This document shows, one piece after another, positions 1 to 8,443 of a DNA stretch of 37,882 nt. The notes beneath the pieces were generated by a model, which searched no databases, had not been told where the DNA came from, and worked only from the letters and a program-made list of their open reading frames with translations. The DNA lies in contig VAWS01000002.1 of assembly GCA_005884515.1 (NCBI GenBank), positions 1 to 37,882 on the forward strand, in the 5' to 3' direction. This stretch comes from Actinomycetota bacterium (GTDB lineage: Bacteria; Actinomycetota; AC-67). Every line of letters starts with the position of its first letter. Positions within the stretch are counted from its first letter, which is position 1. A program made the translations under genes and the position numbers.

Positions 1-2
1 AC

Positions 3-278
3 GAGGACGGCGCGCACTCATGCGGCGAGTCGCTTCTCTTCAACTTGATGCACATGGGATGCACGATCCCGCCGAACGTCGACACGTATTGGGTCGGCGA
101 TGCAGGACCGGGCCCCTCGTACATCGAGGCCGGTCAGGATCACGAGTACACGAAACGCACGACGCGGTGGACGGCGCACAACCTGGTGCACATGGCACGC
201 ATCCTGAAGGCGACCCCGATCCCTGCCGAAGGCAACACGCGCGAAGGCGACGAAGAGCACACGCTGCACGCGGGCTAG
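3..278 (+). CDS. Flavodoxin-like NAD(P)H oxidoreductase, C-terminal part (cut by window edge)
   Basis: The reading frame is open from the first bases of the window, so the N-terminal part lies outside it; 91 codons remain before a TAG stop. The visible piece contains TIPPNVDTYWVGDAGPGPSY and then a helix AHNLVHMARILKATPIPAEG. This resembles the C-terminal end of flavodoxin-fold NADPH-dependent reductases, where a conserved tyrosine/tryptophan loop is followed by a final helix. That family reduces flavins, quinones or nitro compounds with NAD(P)H. A TTG at 45 could be mistaken for a start, but the frame clearly continues upstream. The gene converges on the broken gene on the other strand, and the two stop codons overlap in CTAG. 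The family is assigned from memory of the pattern, so the assignment is moderate and the substrate is unknown. Confidence 0.55.
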   Translation, partial: EDGAHSCGESLLFNLMHMGCTIPPNVDTYWVGDAGPGPSYIEAGQDHEYTKRTTRWTAHNLVHMARILKATPIPAEGNTREGDEEHTLHAG

Positions 279-543
279 ACGGAGTCGTAGGTGGCGATAA
301 CGACGCCCGTCGTGGTCACGACGCTGTCCACCAGCTTCAATCGCACGACCGGCACACGGTCGGTGAAGAGGCGGCGGCCCGATCCGAGGACGATCGGGTA
401 GATGAGAAGCAGGAACGTGTCGATGAGCTGCCGTTGCATGAGCGACTCGATGAGAACCCGCCGCGCGTATCCTCGTCGGGACGAGCGGGCGCCTGCATCA
501 CGCCGTCGAGTGAAACGTTGTTGACGACCGTGATCGTGCCCAT
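275..543 (-). pseudogene. Dihydrofolate reductase-like (RibD C-terminal domain) gene, internally deleted and frameshifted
   Basis: The ATG at 543 opens a frame beginning MGTITVVNNVSLDGVMQAPA and DEDTRGG, the typical N-terminus of the RibD-C/dihydrofolate-reductase-like family. After about 30 codons the frame turns into low-complexity Ser/Arg sequence. The other frame then supplies the family's C-terminus: LIESLMQRQLID, LLLIYPIVLGSGRRLF and TTTGVVIATY, ending at a TAG (275-277). The junction is near 450-465. The span of 269 nt is not a multiple of three, and roughly 95 central residues are missing compared with the usual 180-190. Members of this family bind NADPH; most have no proven substrate. 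Either the gene decayed or the assembly lost an internal piece. Similar losses in essential genes elsewhere in the window favour the second explanation. Confidence 0.7.
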
Positions 544-561
544 CAGATGGAGACCAAGCCT

Positions 562-810
562 CTACTCAACTCTGTCTTCCGGCATCTGGAGGGCTCGGAG
601 GAGCTTAAGCACTGCATCCGCGTCGGACTCCGCTACAGAAACGTCGGCGCCTTCGACCGCGTCGATCGAGGGGTAAACGACCGATCGCGCGCGGACGACG
701 GCGCGGAAGCCGTTCGCCGCTAACGTCGTTCGGATGAGATCGGCCGACGCGAAGGACGCAAACGTCGCAACCACAACCGAGCCGTCCTCTTGCCGTCTAT
801 AGACGGTCAT
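562..810 (-). CDS. DUF2007-type putative signal-transducing protein
   Basis: An 82-residue protein starting at ATG 810. It shows the pattern of the small DUF2007 (putative prokaryotic signal transducing) fold: a first strand VVVATFASFASADLIRTTL, where a helix follows the strand and selects 'next to the domain' residues, then ANGFRAVVRARSVVYPSID, and a final VSVAESDADAVLKLLRAL. This ferredoxin-like fold usually stands alone or is fused to other domains, and its ligand is unknown. There is no signal peptide or membrane segment. The ribosome binding site is weak (GAGG one base from the ATG). It sits alone between the broken dihydrofolate-reductase-like gene and yjbQ, both on the same strand. The family is assigned with moderate confidence. 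Confidence 0.65.
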   Translation of the reverse strand: MTVYRRQEDGSVVVATFASFASADLIRTTLAANGFRAVVRARSVVYPSIDAVEGADVSVAESDADAVLKLLRALQMPEDRVE

Positions 811-861
811 GCCTCGATGCTACCGGCCGGCGCGCTCGGAGGCTCCGCGTGCGATGCATTG

Positions 862-1269
862 TCAACCACTCGGCAGGAAGGCGAGCACGATGTCGCGCGT
901 GGGGTTGTCGACGTTCGGATCGATGATCGCGATCCGTTGCCACGTGCCGAGCGACACCTCGCCGCCGATCACGGGTAGCGTCAACGTCGGCGCGATGAAC
1001 GCCGGCAGGACGTGTGCCGCACCGTGTCCGGCGCTGCCGTGGCTGTGGCGGTAGCGATGATCTCTCGGCAGCATGAACTCGAGCCGATCCCACAGATCGT
1101 CTTCGCTCCCGGATCCGAGCTCCATCAACGCGAGCCCGGCCGTTGCGTGTGGGAGCGAGACACTCACCAACCCGTCGCCTTCGCCGGAGACGAACGTCTC
1201 CACGTGATCCGTGATGTCGACGATCGCCGGCTTGCTTCCGGTCTTCACTTGGAAACTCGTCGTCTTCAT
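862..1269 (-). CDS. yjbQ: YjbQ/UPF0047 family protein (secondary thiamine-phosphate synthase-like)
   Basis: A 135-residue protein, the usual length for UPF0047. Recognisable elements in order are VDITDHVETFV near residue 20, GLVSVSLPHATAGLALMEL near 35-52 (the conserved histidine of the family), DDLWDRLEFMLP, YRHSHGSAGHGAAH (a histidine-rich loop), and the C-terminal TLPVIGGEVSLGTWQRIAI. E. coli YjbQ has weak thiamine-phosphate synthase activity in vitro; the true cellular role of the family is not settled. The protein should be cytosolic. It follows soxR on the same strand by about 25 bases, so the two may be co-transcribed, though no functional link is known. Family assignment is strong; function is weak. 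Confidence 0.9.
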   Translation of the reverse strand: MKTTSFQVKTGSKPAIVDITDHVETFVSGEGDGLVSVSLPHATAGLALMELGSGSEDDLWDRLEFMLPRDHRYRHSHGSAGHGAAHVLPAFIAPTLTLPVIGGEVSLGTWQRIAIIDPNVDNPTRDIVLAFLPSG

Positions 1270-1294
1270 GAACCGAGTCTAACGACCGGCCGGC

Positions 1295-1762
1295 TCAGCG
1301 ATCGGCGGGAACCGGCTCTCGCAGCCACTCGGGCAGGTACACGGCGCCCGGACCGTCCTCCGCTGCTTCGTCGTGCGGGTTCGAGAGTAAGCACGTCTTC
1401 AACGAGAGGCATCCGCAGCCGATGCACGAGTCCAAGCCGTCCCGAAGCGCAACGAGGGCATCGATCTCGCTATCGAGACGCTTTCGCCACGATCGAGAGA
1501 TCTTCGTCCAGTCGGCGCGCGTCGGCGTCCGCGAGGCAGGCAATCTCGAGAGCGCCGTACGCACTTCGTCAAGCGTGAGGCCCACGTGTTGCGCGGCGCG
1601 GATGAAAGCGAGGCGCCTCAGGACACTGCGCTCGTATCGGCGCTGACCACCCTCGGTCCGCCTCGCGAGGATCAGACCTTCTCGCTCGTAGAACCGCAGA
1701 GCCGAAGGGGCGAAGCCGCTTCTCGTTGCGACTTCACCAACTGTTAACAGGTCGATCCCCAC
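1295..1762 (-). CDS. soxR: SoxR, redox-sensing [2Fe-2S] MerR-family regulator
   Basis: A MerR-family activator that senses redox-cycling compounds through an iron-sulfur cluster. The N-terminal winged helix reads LLTVGEVATRSGFAPSALRF, followed by YEREGLI and RRYERSVLRRLAFI. A dimerisation helix follows, then the cluster motif CIGCGCLSLKTC, which matches the C-x2-C-x-C-x5-C spacing specific to SoxR. I place the start at GTG 1762 because GGAGG lies 8 bases upstream and the product (155 residues) then begins as SoxR proteins usually do. A longer frame from 1801 would run through the operator. The divergent operator-promoter at 1781-1811 fits regulation of the SDR-queA unit and perhaps of soxR itself. 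In actinobacteria SoxR normally controls small sets of oxidoreductase genes rather than a soxS gene. Confidence 0.93.
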   Translation of the reverse strand: MGIDLLTVGEVATRSGFAPSALRFYEREGLILARRTEGGQRRYERSVLRRLAFIRAAQHVGLTLDEVRTALSRLPASRTPTRADWTKISRSWRKRLDSEIDALVALRDGLDSCIGCGCLSLKTCLLSNPHDEAAEDGPGAVYLPEWLREPVPADR

Positions 1763-1780
1763 GAACGAGTCCTCCGGTTC

Positions 1781-1811
1781 TTGACTTGAAGTTAACTTCA
1801 ACTCTTAGTCT
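1781..1811 (+). promoter_or_regulatory. SoxR operator within a 19-bp-spacer promoter for the SDR-queA unit
   Basis: The perfect 16-bp palindrome TTGAAGTTAACTTCAA occupies 1786-1801, and its core AAGTTAACTT matches the core of the E. coli soxS SoxR site. It sits between a -35 box TTGACT (1781-1786) and a -10-like TAGTCT (1806-1811) separated by 19 bases. An over-long 19-base spacer is the hallmark of MerR-family activated promoters, where the regulator untwists the DNA. The promoter points at the SDR gene starting at 1847. This is read directly from sequence; binding is inferred. Confidence 0.85.
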
Positions 1812-1846
1812 ACGCCTCGAACCATCCGAATGGAATGGAGGCACTC

Positions 1847-2393
1847 ATGAAGGTTGCGCTCATCACAGGAGCGTCCAGGGGGTTCGGAGCCGCCCTAGCA
1901 GACGAGCTGAACGCGCGCGGCTGGAGCCTCATCGTCGACGCGCGCCACGAGGACGCGCTCGCCGAGGCGGCCGCACGCTGGGAGAACGCGTTCGCGATCG
2001 CCGGAGACGTCTCCGAACCGGCGCACCTCGATGAGCTTGCGCGCGCGGTCCACCGGCTGGGACGGCTCGATCTGCTCGTCAACAATGCGAGCCTGCTCGG
2101 ACCGAGCCCGCAGCCGACGCTCGACCGCTACCCCATCGGCGTGCTCGCGAGCGTCTACGACGTGAACGTCTTCGCGCCGCTCGGCGATCTTGGGCGCGGA
2201 GAACCAAAGTATCGCCGCGTACGCATTTGATCCCGGCGACATGCGCACCCAGATGCACCAGGAAGCGTTCCCCGGCGAGGACATCTCCGACCGGCCCGAG
2301 CCGGAGACCATCGTCGCCGCGCTGCTGCGCCTGATCGAAACGCGACCGAAGAGCGGCCGCTACCGCGCCGCCGACCTGATGGTGAACGCATGA
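1847..2393 (+). pseudogene. Short-chain dehydrogenase/reductase, internally deleted and frameshifted
   Basis: The start is ATG 1847, with GGAGG five bases upstream; an ATG at 1835 overlaps that site and is unlikely. The first frame gives the Rossmann nucleotide-binding motif TGASRGFG, then GRLDLLVNNAS and VYDVNVFAPL (the strand leading to the active site). Near 2177-2190 the frame changes. The second frame continues with SAILGAENQSIAAYAFDPGDM and RTQMHQEAFPGEDIS, a classic SDR C-terminus. About 50-60 residues holding the catalytic Ser and Tyr-x3-Lys are missing, and the 547-nt span is not divisible by three. As written the product would be inactive. It overlaps the queA-like gene by ATGA. The gene follows a SoxR-type promoter, so an oxidoreductase role under redox stress is plausible. 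Confidence 0.8.
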
Positions 2394-3436
2394 CGGCGAC
2401 GTTCACCGTTCCCACCGAGCTTTCGGCCACCGAGCCGCCGGAGTCACGTGGATTCGCGCGCGACGAGGTCAGGCTGCTCGTCGCGAACCCCGACGGCATC
2501 CGGCACACGCGCTTCCGCGAGATCGCGAGCTTCCTCGACCCCGGCGACCTCGTCGTCGTCAACACCTCTGCGACGATCCCGGCCGCCGTCGACGGGATCC
2601 GCGCATGCGATGAGCAGATCGTTGTGCATTTCTCGTCGCCCCTCGACGATGGAGCGTGGGCGGTCGAGTTGCGCCTCGCCGACGGGTCCGGACCGGTGCC
2701 CGACGCGATCGTCGGCGAAACCGTGTACCTCGAGGGATGCGAGAGCGCGCTGCTCGTCGCGCCGTACCCGGATGCGCGCGCACTGCTCGGGTCGAGGCTG
2801 TGGCGCGCGCGCCTCTCGATCGACGGCTCGGTGCCCGGCTACCTGGCGTTGCACGGCCGCCCGATCACGTACGGCTACCTGCGCGGAACGTGGCCGCTCG
2901 CCGATTACCAAACCATCTTCGCGCGCGACCCGGGAAGCGCCGAGATGCCCAGCGCCGCACGCCCGTTCACGGACAAGCTCGTCACCGATCTTGTCGTTCG
3001 TGGCCTCGCGGTCGCACCGATCACGCTCCACGCCGGCGTCTCTTCCCTTGACGCCGGCGAAGTCCCTCTGCCCGAACGTTTCAGCGTGCCGGAGACGACC
3101 GCGCGCCTCGTGAACTTCACGAGAAAGAACGGCCGACGCGTCATCGCGCTCGGGACGACCGTCGCGCGCGCGCTCGAAAGCGTCGCGCGCGCGGACGGAA
3201 CGGTGACGTCCGGCCGCGGGTGGACCGACCTCGTTCTCGGCCCCGACCGGCCGGCGCGCGCCGTGACCGGCCTCGTCACCGGCTGGCACACGCCGGAGTC
3301 GTCACACCTCGCCTTGCTCGAAGCAGTCGCCGGACGGCAGCTCGTCCAAGAGGCGTACGACGCTGCGCTCGAAGCCGGCTATTTATGGCACGAGTTCGGT
3401 GACAGTTGCTTGCTCTTGCCGAACAAAGGTCAGTAA
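2390..3436 (+). CDS. queA: QueA-like S-adenosylmethionine:tRNA ribosyltransferase-isomerase
   Basis: A 348-residue QueA-family protein. In the queuosine pathway QueA transfers and isomerises the ribose of S-adenosylmethionine onto 7-aminomethyl-7-deazaguanine in tRNA. Family signatures visible here are RFREIASFLDPGDLVVVN near the N-terminus, DYQTIFARDPGSAEMPSAAR near the middle, PITLHAG, RVIALGTTVARALES, and TGWHTPESSHLALLEAVAG near the end. The length is normal and the frame intact. The start ATG overlaps the SDR stop (ATGA), so the two are translationally coupled and probably share the SoxR-type promoter. No other queuosine gene is in the window. Many actinobacteria carry such QueA-like proteins without the full pathway, so the true substrate may differ. 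Confidence 0.88.
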   Translation: MTATFTVPTELSATEPPESRGFARDEVRLLVANPDGIRHTRFREIASFLDPGDLVVVNTSATIPAAVDGIRACDEQIVVHFSSPLDDGAWAVELRLADGSGPVPDAIVGETVYLEGCESALLVAPYPDARALLGSRLWRARLSIDGSVPGYLALHGRPITYGYLRGTWPLADYQTIFARDPGSAEMPSAARPFTDKLVTDLVVRGLAVAPITLHAGVSSLDAGEVPLPERFSVPETTARLVNFTRKNGRRVIALGTTVARALESVARADGTVTSGRGWTDLVLGPDRPARAVTGLVTGWHTPESSHLALLEAVAGRQLVQEAYDAALEAGYLWHEFGDSCLLLPNKGQ

Positions 3437-3591
3437 CCGCCGCCGGCGCCGCCGTGGTGGAAGGCGACGAAGTAGATGACGAGGTACGCGATTCCTCCGA
3501 TGAGAAGGTAGAGACCGACCAACTTCGGCCATCTCTTCTTGTATCCGCCCTGCTTCTGCGAACCGGTGTTGGCGCGCTCGCGGGTATCCAT
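3430..3591 (-). CDS. Small single-pass membrane protein (53 residues)
   Basis: A short gene of 54 codons starting at ATG 3591, with an excellent ribosome binding site AAGGAGG eight bases upstream. The product has a basic N-terminal half (TRERANTGSQKQGGYKKRWP), a hydrophobic segment from about residue 23 to 45 (KLVGLYLLIGGIAYLVIYFV), and a short glycine-rich tail HHGGAGGGY. This looks like a one-helix inner-membrane protein with its N-terminus inside. Its last bases overlap the 3' end of the convergent queA-like gene by seven bases. It lies 79 bases downstream of the LuxR-type gene on the same strand and could be the last gene of the dnaE unit. I do not recognise the family. The strong binding site and clear membrane helix make it a real gene candidate. 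Confidence 0.7.
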   Translation of the reverse strand: MDTRERANTGSQKQGGYKKRWPKLVGLYLLIGGIAYLVIYFVAFHHGGAGGGY

Positions 3592-3670
3592 GGTGAAGAC
3601 CTCCTTCACCTACTGATACGCACGGCGCGCAAGCAGAGATTGCACCTTCCAGGACCAGGAACGTGCGTTA

Positions 3671-4195
3671 CTAGCCGACCGAGCCGGCGTCGGCGCCGCG
3701 CGCCCGGATGTCGGCGAGCACCTTGTCGAACAGCGCTTGCGCTTCTTTCGCGATCTGCTTCAGGTCCTCAACTTCGCGCGCCGCCTCCGCCGTCGCCGAC
3801 GGGTTCATGCGCGCGACCGTTTGCTCGAGCAGCTGCGCGCGCAGCCCCGCGGACACGGAAACCTCGGAAAGCTCTTGCAGCGTGATACGGAGCAGCCATC
3901 GAACTCGCCGGTCCTGCGTCTCCTTGTCGACGACGCGCGGCTCGCGCTGCTGTTGCTTCTGTTCGGGTAGCGGGACGCCTTCGCCGAAGTTCTCGCGGAC
4001 GTACGCTTCGAAGCGCACACCCTTGGGAATGCCGAGCTTCCGCCGGATCGCTTGCTTGTGACTTTCGAGCGTGCCGAGTGCGATCCCCAACGCTTCGCAC
4101 GCTTGGCTGGGCGCGACACCTTCGATGGCAAGGGCGATCACGCGCCACTCTTGCGGCGTGATCCTGCTCGCGCGGTCGACCATCGACTCGTCCAA
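3671..4195 (-). CDS. LuxR-type helix-turn-helix protein, unknown target
   Basis: A protein of about 174 residues with a LuxR/GerE-like DNA-binding domain at its N-terminus: ITPQEWRVIALAIEGVAPSQ, then ACEALGIALGTLESHKQAIR, then RKLGIPKG. This places the recognition helix near residues 43-55. There is no receiver domain. The remaining 110 residues are charged and mostly helical (QDRRVRWLLRITLQELSEV, AAREVEDLKQIAKEAQALFD), suggesting a coiled-coil or dimerisation part. The start is TTG 4195; an in-frame ATG at 4183 is an alternative. It begins about 14 bases after the dnaE stop on the same strand, so co-transcription with dnaE is likely. DNA binding is inferred from the motif, and the regulated genes cannot be told from sequence. 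Confidence 0.65.
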   Translation of the reverse strand: MDESMVDRASRITPQEWRVIALAIEGVAPSQACEALGIALGTLESHKQAIRRKLGIPKGVRFEAYVRENFGEGVPLPEQKQQQREPRVVDKETQDRRVRWLLRITLQELSEVSVSAGLRAQLLEQTVARMNPSATAEAAREVEDLKQIAKEAQALFDKVLADIRARGADAGSVG

Positions 4196-4209
4196 CCTGT
4201 ACCGCCCCT

Positions 4210-7200
4210 TTACTCCAGCGCCTTCTGTCCCAAGAGCACTTTCAATTCGGCATAAAGCCCATTTCGCCTCTCCACACAGTATCGGTGAGGTAAGCGCAGA
4301 GTCTTAGCAGGGGTCGCCCCGGATAAGAGGCGTAGATGGACAGGAGTCGGCCCCGGATGGGACTCCAGAACGTCTTTCAGGCGCTCGACGAACGCCGGCG
4401 TGCAGGTTTCCGCAGGGACGCTCAGGACCAGGGGGGCCCCGCCGGGATCCAGGCTCGGGATGGCAATTTCTTGCGCTATGACTTTCGCCTCGTCGTCCCG
4501 CATGTCGATCTTGCCGCGCACGGTCACGATCGCGTCCGCGGCCAAAAGCGGCGCGGCCGACACGTACGAGCTCGGGAAAACGACGACCTCGACCGAACCC
4601 TGGAGATCTTCGAGCCAGAACACCGCCATCGGCTCGCCCTTCTTCGTGAACTTCTTCTGCATACGCGTAACGATGCCGCCGATGGTCACGCCGTCTTGGT
4701 CGCGCAGCCCGACGAGATCGGTGATCTTGTGCGACGACGCCTGGCGCAAGATGTCCTCCACGGCGAGCAGCGGGTGGTCCGACACGTACACCCCGAGCAT
4801 CTCTTTCTCGGCCGCCAGCAGCACGTTCTTCGGGATGTCGTCGCCCGTGGGCAGCTCGAAGTCGACGTGCATCGCCGGATCGTGCGCGAAGAGGCTGAAC
4901 TGGCCCTGCTCCGCCGCGCGCGCGTCCGCCACTGCGGCGTCGACGATGGACGCGACCTTCTCGTGCAGCACTACGCCCTTCTCCGCGTCCCGCTGCAGCA
5001 GCGATGTGCGATCGATCTTCAGCGAGTCGAACGCGCCGGCTTTCGCCAGCGACTCAACGACGCGCCGGTTCAGAACGATGTGGTCCACCTTCCGCGTGAA
5101 GTCGGCGAAGGAGGTGAACGCGCCTTTCTGCGTACGAGCCTTGATGATCTGTGCGACGACGCTCTCCCCCACGTTGCGCACAGCCGACAGCCCGTAGCGG
5201 ATCGTTCCTTCCGGCGTCGGCGTGAAGTCGGACTCGCTCGCGTTGACGTCGGGCGGCTCGACGGTGATGTTCAGGGCGCGCGCCTCCGCGAGGTACGCCG
5301 GGCTGCGATCCGGGTTGTCCTTGACGCTCGTCAGCAGCGCGGCCATGTACTCGATCGGATGGTTCGCCCGCAGGTAGCCCGTCTGGTACGCGACGAGCCC
5401 GTAGCACGCGGCGTGCGCGCGATTGAACGAGTAACCGGCGAACGGCTCGATCAGCTTCCATAAGCTGCGGGCCTGATCCTCGGTGAGGTCTTTCGCGCGC
5501 GCGCCCTCGAGGAACCGCGGCTCCTCGGCGTCGATCACCTTCTTGATCTTCTTCCCGAGCGCTTTACGCACAAGGTCCGCTTCGCCGGCGCTGTATCCCG
5601 CGATCAGCTGCAGGATCTGCAGGATCTGCTCTTGGTAGACGATCACGCCGTGCGTATCGCGCAGCACCGGCTCGAGCGCGGGGTGGAGGTACTGGACCGA
5701 CGATGAGTCGTTCTTGCCCCTGATGTACTTCGGGATCTCCTTCATCGGGCCCGGCCGGTAGAGCGCGACCATGGCCACGATGTCCTCGAACCGGTCCGGG
5801 CGCAGCTTCACGAGTGCGTCGCGCATCGGCGGCGACTCCAGCTGGAACACGCCCATCGTCTCGCCGCGGCTCAGCATCGCGTACGTCGCGGGATCGTCCA
5901 TCGGGATCGCGTCGATGTCGATCGTCACGCCGCGCTTCGCCAGCAGGTCGATCGCGTCCCCGAGGATCGTAAGGTTGCGGAGCCCGAGGAAGTCCATCTT
6001 CAGGCAACCCCTCGAGGCCGCGCGCGACGTCGATCACCTGCTTCGAGTCGGGGTCCGTCTGGTACAAGGACCGCATGTCGCTCGCACCCGCGTAGGCCTG
6101 GTTCCCGCGGTCGCCGGGGGGCCACTCGAACGACTGATCGAAGCATGCGGCGAGCGGCGGGTCCTTCCCCAGGATCCCCGGTGGGTACGCGCGCGCGAGC
6201 CGGTCACCGACGACGTACGGCATGCCGAGCACACGCGCCGCGTCGCGGATCGCCTGCTTGCCCTTGATCGTTGCGAAGGTCACGATCTGCGCCACCCGCT
6301 CCTCGCCGTACTTGCGCACGGCGTACCGCAGCACCTCGCCGCGCCCGCGCACGTCGAAGTCCATGTCGATGTCCGGCATCTCCTTGCGCGCCGGGTTCAG
6401 GAAGCGCTCGAACATCAGCCGATACTTGATCGGGTCCATGCCGACGATCCCGAGGCAGTAGGACACGATCGAGCCGGCCGAGCTACCGCGGCCCGGGCCA
6501 CAGCGCACGCCGTTCGCCTTTGCGTACGCGATCAGGTCGGCGACGATCAAGAAATACGAGGCGAACCCCATGGACGCGATCGTCGACAGCTCGAACTCGA
6601 TCCGCTCACGGACCTCGTCGGTGAGCGGGTCGCCGTACCGCGCCGCAGCGCCCTCGTACGTCAGGCGTCGCAGGTACGCGTCGACGCTCTCACCGGTCGG
6701 CGTCACGAAGACCGGCAACCGCTGCACGCCCATCTCCAGCGTGACGTTGCATCGCTCCGCGATCTCGAGGGTGGCGTCGCACGCGTCCGGGTGGTCGCGG
6801 AACAGCGCGCGCATCTGCTCGGGCGACTTCAGGAAGAACTCTTCGGCGTCGAACTTGAAGCGGCCCGGCTCGTTGATCGTCGAGCCGGTCTGGATGCACA
6901 ACAGGACGTCGTGAACGGGCGCATCCTGCTTGTGGGTGTAGTGGAGATCGTTCGTTGCGAGCAGCCTCGTGCCGGTCCGTCTCGCGATGTCGATCAGGTG
7001 CGGGAACACGGTGTGCTGGTCGGCGAGGCCGTGGTCCTGGAGCTCGACGAAGAAGTTATCGGGGCCGAAGATCTCGCGGTACTCGCCGACGACCTTGGTG
7101 GCCTGCTCGACCTGGCCTTGCAGCAACAGCTGTCCGACTTCGCCGGCGAGGCAGCCGCTCGTCGCGATGATGCCCTTCGCGTGCTGCGCGAGCAGCTCCT

Positions 7201-7567
7201 TGTCGACGCGCGGCCGGTAGTAATAGCCTTCGAGGTGCGCGAGGGAGACGAGCTTCATGAGGTTGCGATAGCCCTCGTCGGTCTCGGCGACGGCCGTCAT
7301 GTGGTGGTTCGAGTCTTTCTCGCGCGAGGACTTCTCGAAGCGCGAACGGGTCGCGACGTACAGCTCCGAGCCGATGATCGGCTTCACGCCGTGCCGCCGG
7401 CCCGCTTGGTAGAAGTCGACCGCGCCGTACATGACGCCGTGGTCGGTGATCGCCATGGCCGGCATGCCTTGCTCGGCCGCGGACCGCATGAGCTCATCGA
7501 TGCGGCTGGCTCCGTCCAGCATCGAGTACTCGGTATGGGTGTGAATGTGGACGAAGCTGTCGGACAA
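4210..7567 (-). CDS. dnaE: DNA polymerase III alpha subunit, frame-disrupted near 6004-6014
   Basis: The replicative polymerase catalytic subunit. The TTG at 7567 opens the PHP domain (HIHTHTEYSMLDGA near residue 6). The first frame continues through the palm, including PDIDMDF with the catalytic aspartates, up to VIDVARGLEG. The second frame resumes at CLKMDFLGLRNLTILGDA and runs through LYRPGPMKEIP, the helix-hairpin-helix region, and an OB-fold (ITDLVGLRDQDGVTIGGIVT) to the stop at 4210. The joined halves give about 1117 residues against the usual 1160-1180, and the 3358-nt span is not a multiple of three. The missing stretch of about 50 residues would carry the conserved HAAGVV segment. 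An essential gene cannot be broken like this, so an assembly loss is the likeliest cause. Its neighbours are rluD-like upstream and the LuxR-type gene downstream. Confidence 0.93.
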
Positions 7568-7657
7568 ACCGCCGCCCCCGGGGAAGGCACGACTGGAAGA
7601 ATTACAGAGATGTCATTCTACCGCCGCGGCCGGGGACAGCCAAGGCTTCGCCGGATT

Positions 7658-8443
7658 TCACGACCTCGTTCGAGCAGCCTCGAGCGCCGCCGCCAGGTCT
7701 TGAGGGAGCGGATCGTCCAGCTCGATGAGGGCGCCGGTCGAGGTCCTGCCGGTGATCGGACGCGCCTCGACGAGAGCGGTGTCTGGCAACCTCTCGAGCA
7801 CCGTGATCTCCGTGACCGCCGAGCGGCCGCCGGCGACGACGGCCATCTTCTTCCGGTCCCGGGTCGAGCGGCCGATCGGCGCGTCGATCGTTGTGGTGGC
7901 GGTGTCGGGGATCCCTTCGACCAAGGCGAGATAGACCCGAGTCACCGCGCGCGCGGCGAGCGCGTCGGTCAGGGCGGCGTGGGTCGCTTCGTCCTTGGCG
8001 ACGATCATCAGGCCGCTCGTGCCGGCGTCGAGCCGGTGGACGATTCCGGGGCGCTCGGCGTCTCCCCCGGCCGGCGCTCCGCCGGCGCGCGCGAGCAGCG
8101 CGTTGACGAGAGTTCCCGAGCTGTGCCCGGGGGCCGGATGGACCACGAGACCCGCCGGCTTCGAGACGACGAGAAGATGCTCGTCTTCGAAGACGACGCG
8201 GACCGGGATCTCTTCGGCTTGGGGAACGGCGCTCTCGTGTTCGGGTATCGAGACGCTGACGCGCATCGCGTCCTCGACGCGCAAGGACTTCGTCGCCGCG
8301 CGCCCGTCCACCAGCACGGAACCCGCTGCGATCAGTTTCGCTGCAGCCGCGCGCGACATGCCGGCACGCGCGCTTACGAATGCGTCGAGCCGCGTCCCGG
8401 CGTCGTCGGCCGAGACGAGGAGCTCACGCGGGGGCGCGCTCAC
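7658..8443 (-). CDS. rluD: RluD-family 23S rRNA pseudouridine synthase with in-frame internal loss
   Basis: A pseudouridine synthase of the RluA/RluD family, which isomerises uridines in 23S rRNA. It has an N-terminal S4-like RNA-binding domain ([31 protein letters not shown]), then [16 protein letters not shown], and the catalytic motif [15 protein letters not shown] with the active-site aspartate. After ARPITGRT one expects HQIRVHL and some 45-50 further residues. Here the sequence jumps directly to [19 protein letters not shown], the normal C-terminal tail. The product has 261 residues against about 305-320. The loss is in frame, so automatic annotation would not flag it. GTG 8443 is the preferred start because a longer frame from 8467 runs further into lspA, which it overlaps by 20 bases. 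Confidence 0.85.
   Translation of the reverse strand: MSAPPRELLVSADDAGTRLDAFVSARAGMSRAAAAKLIAAGSVLVDGRAATKSLRVEDAMRVSVSIPEHESAVPQAEEIPVRVVFEDEHLLVVSKPAGLVVHPAPGHSSGTLVNALLARAGGAPAGGDAERPGIVHRLDAGTSGLMIVAKDEATHAALTDALAARAVTRVYLALVEGIPDTATTTIDAPIGRSTRDRKKMAVVAGGRSAVTEITVLERLPDTALVEARPITGRTSTGALIELDDPLPQDLAAALEAARTRS

Noticed and set aside
793-806. 14-bp perfect palindrome CCGTCTATAGACGG
   Set aside because: It lies within the first codons of the DUF2007 gene with no promoter context; coincidence is likely.
1763-1801. Longer SoxR start at ATG 1801
   Set aside because: It would place the operator inside the coding region and lacks a ribosome binding site; GTG 1762 has GGAGG at the right distance.
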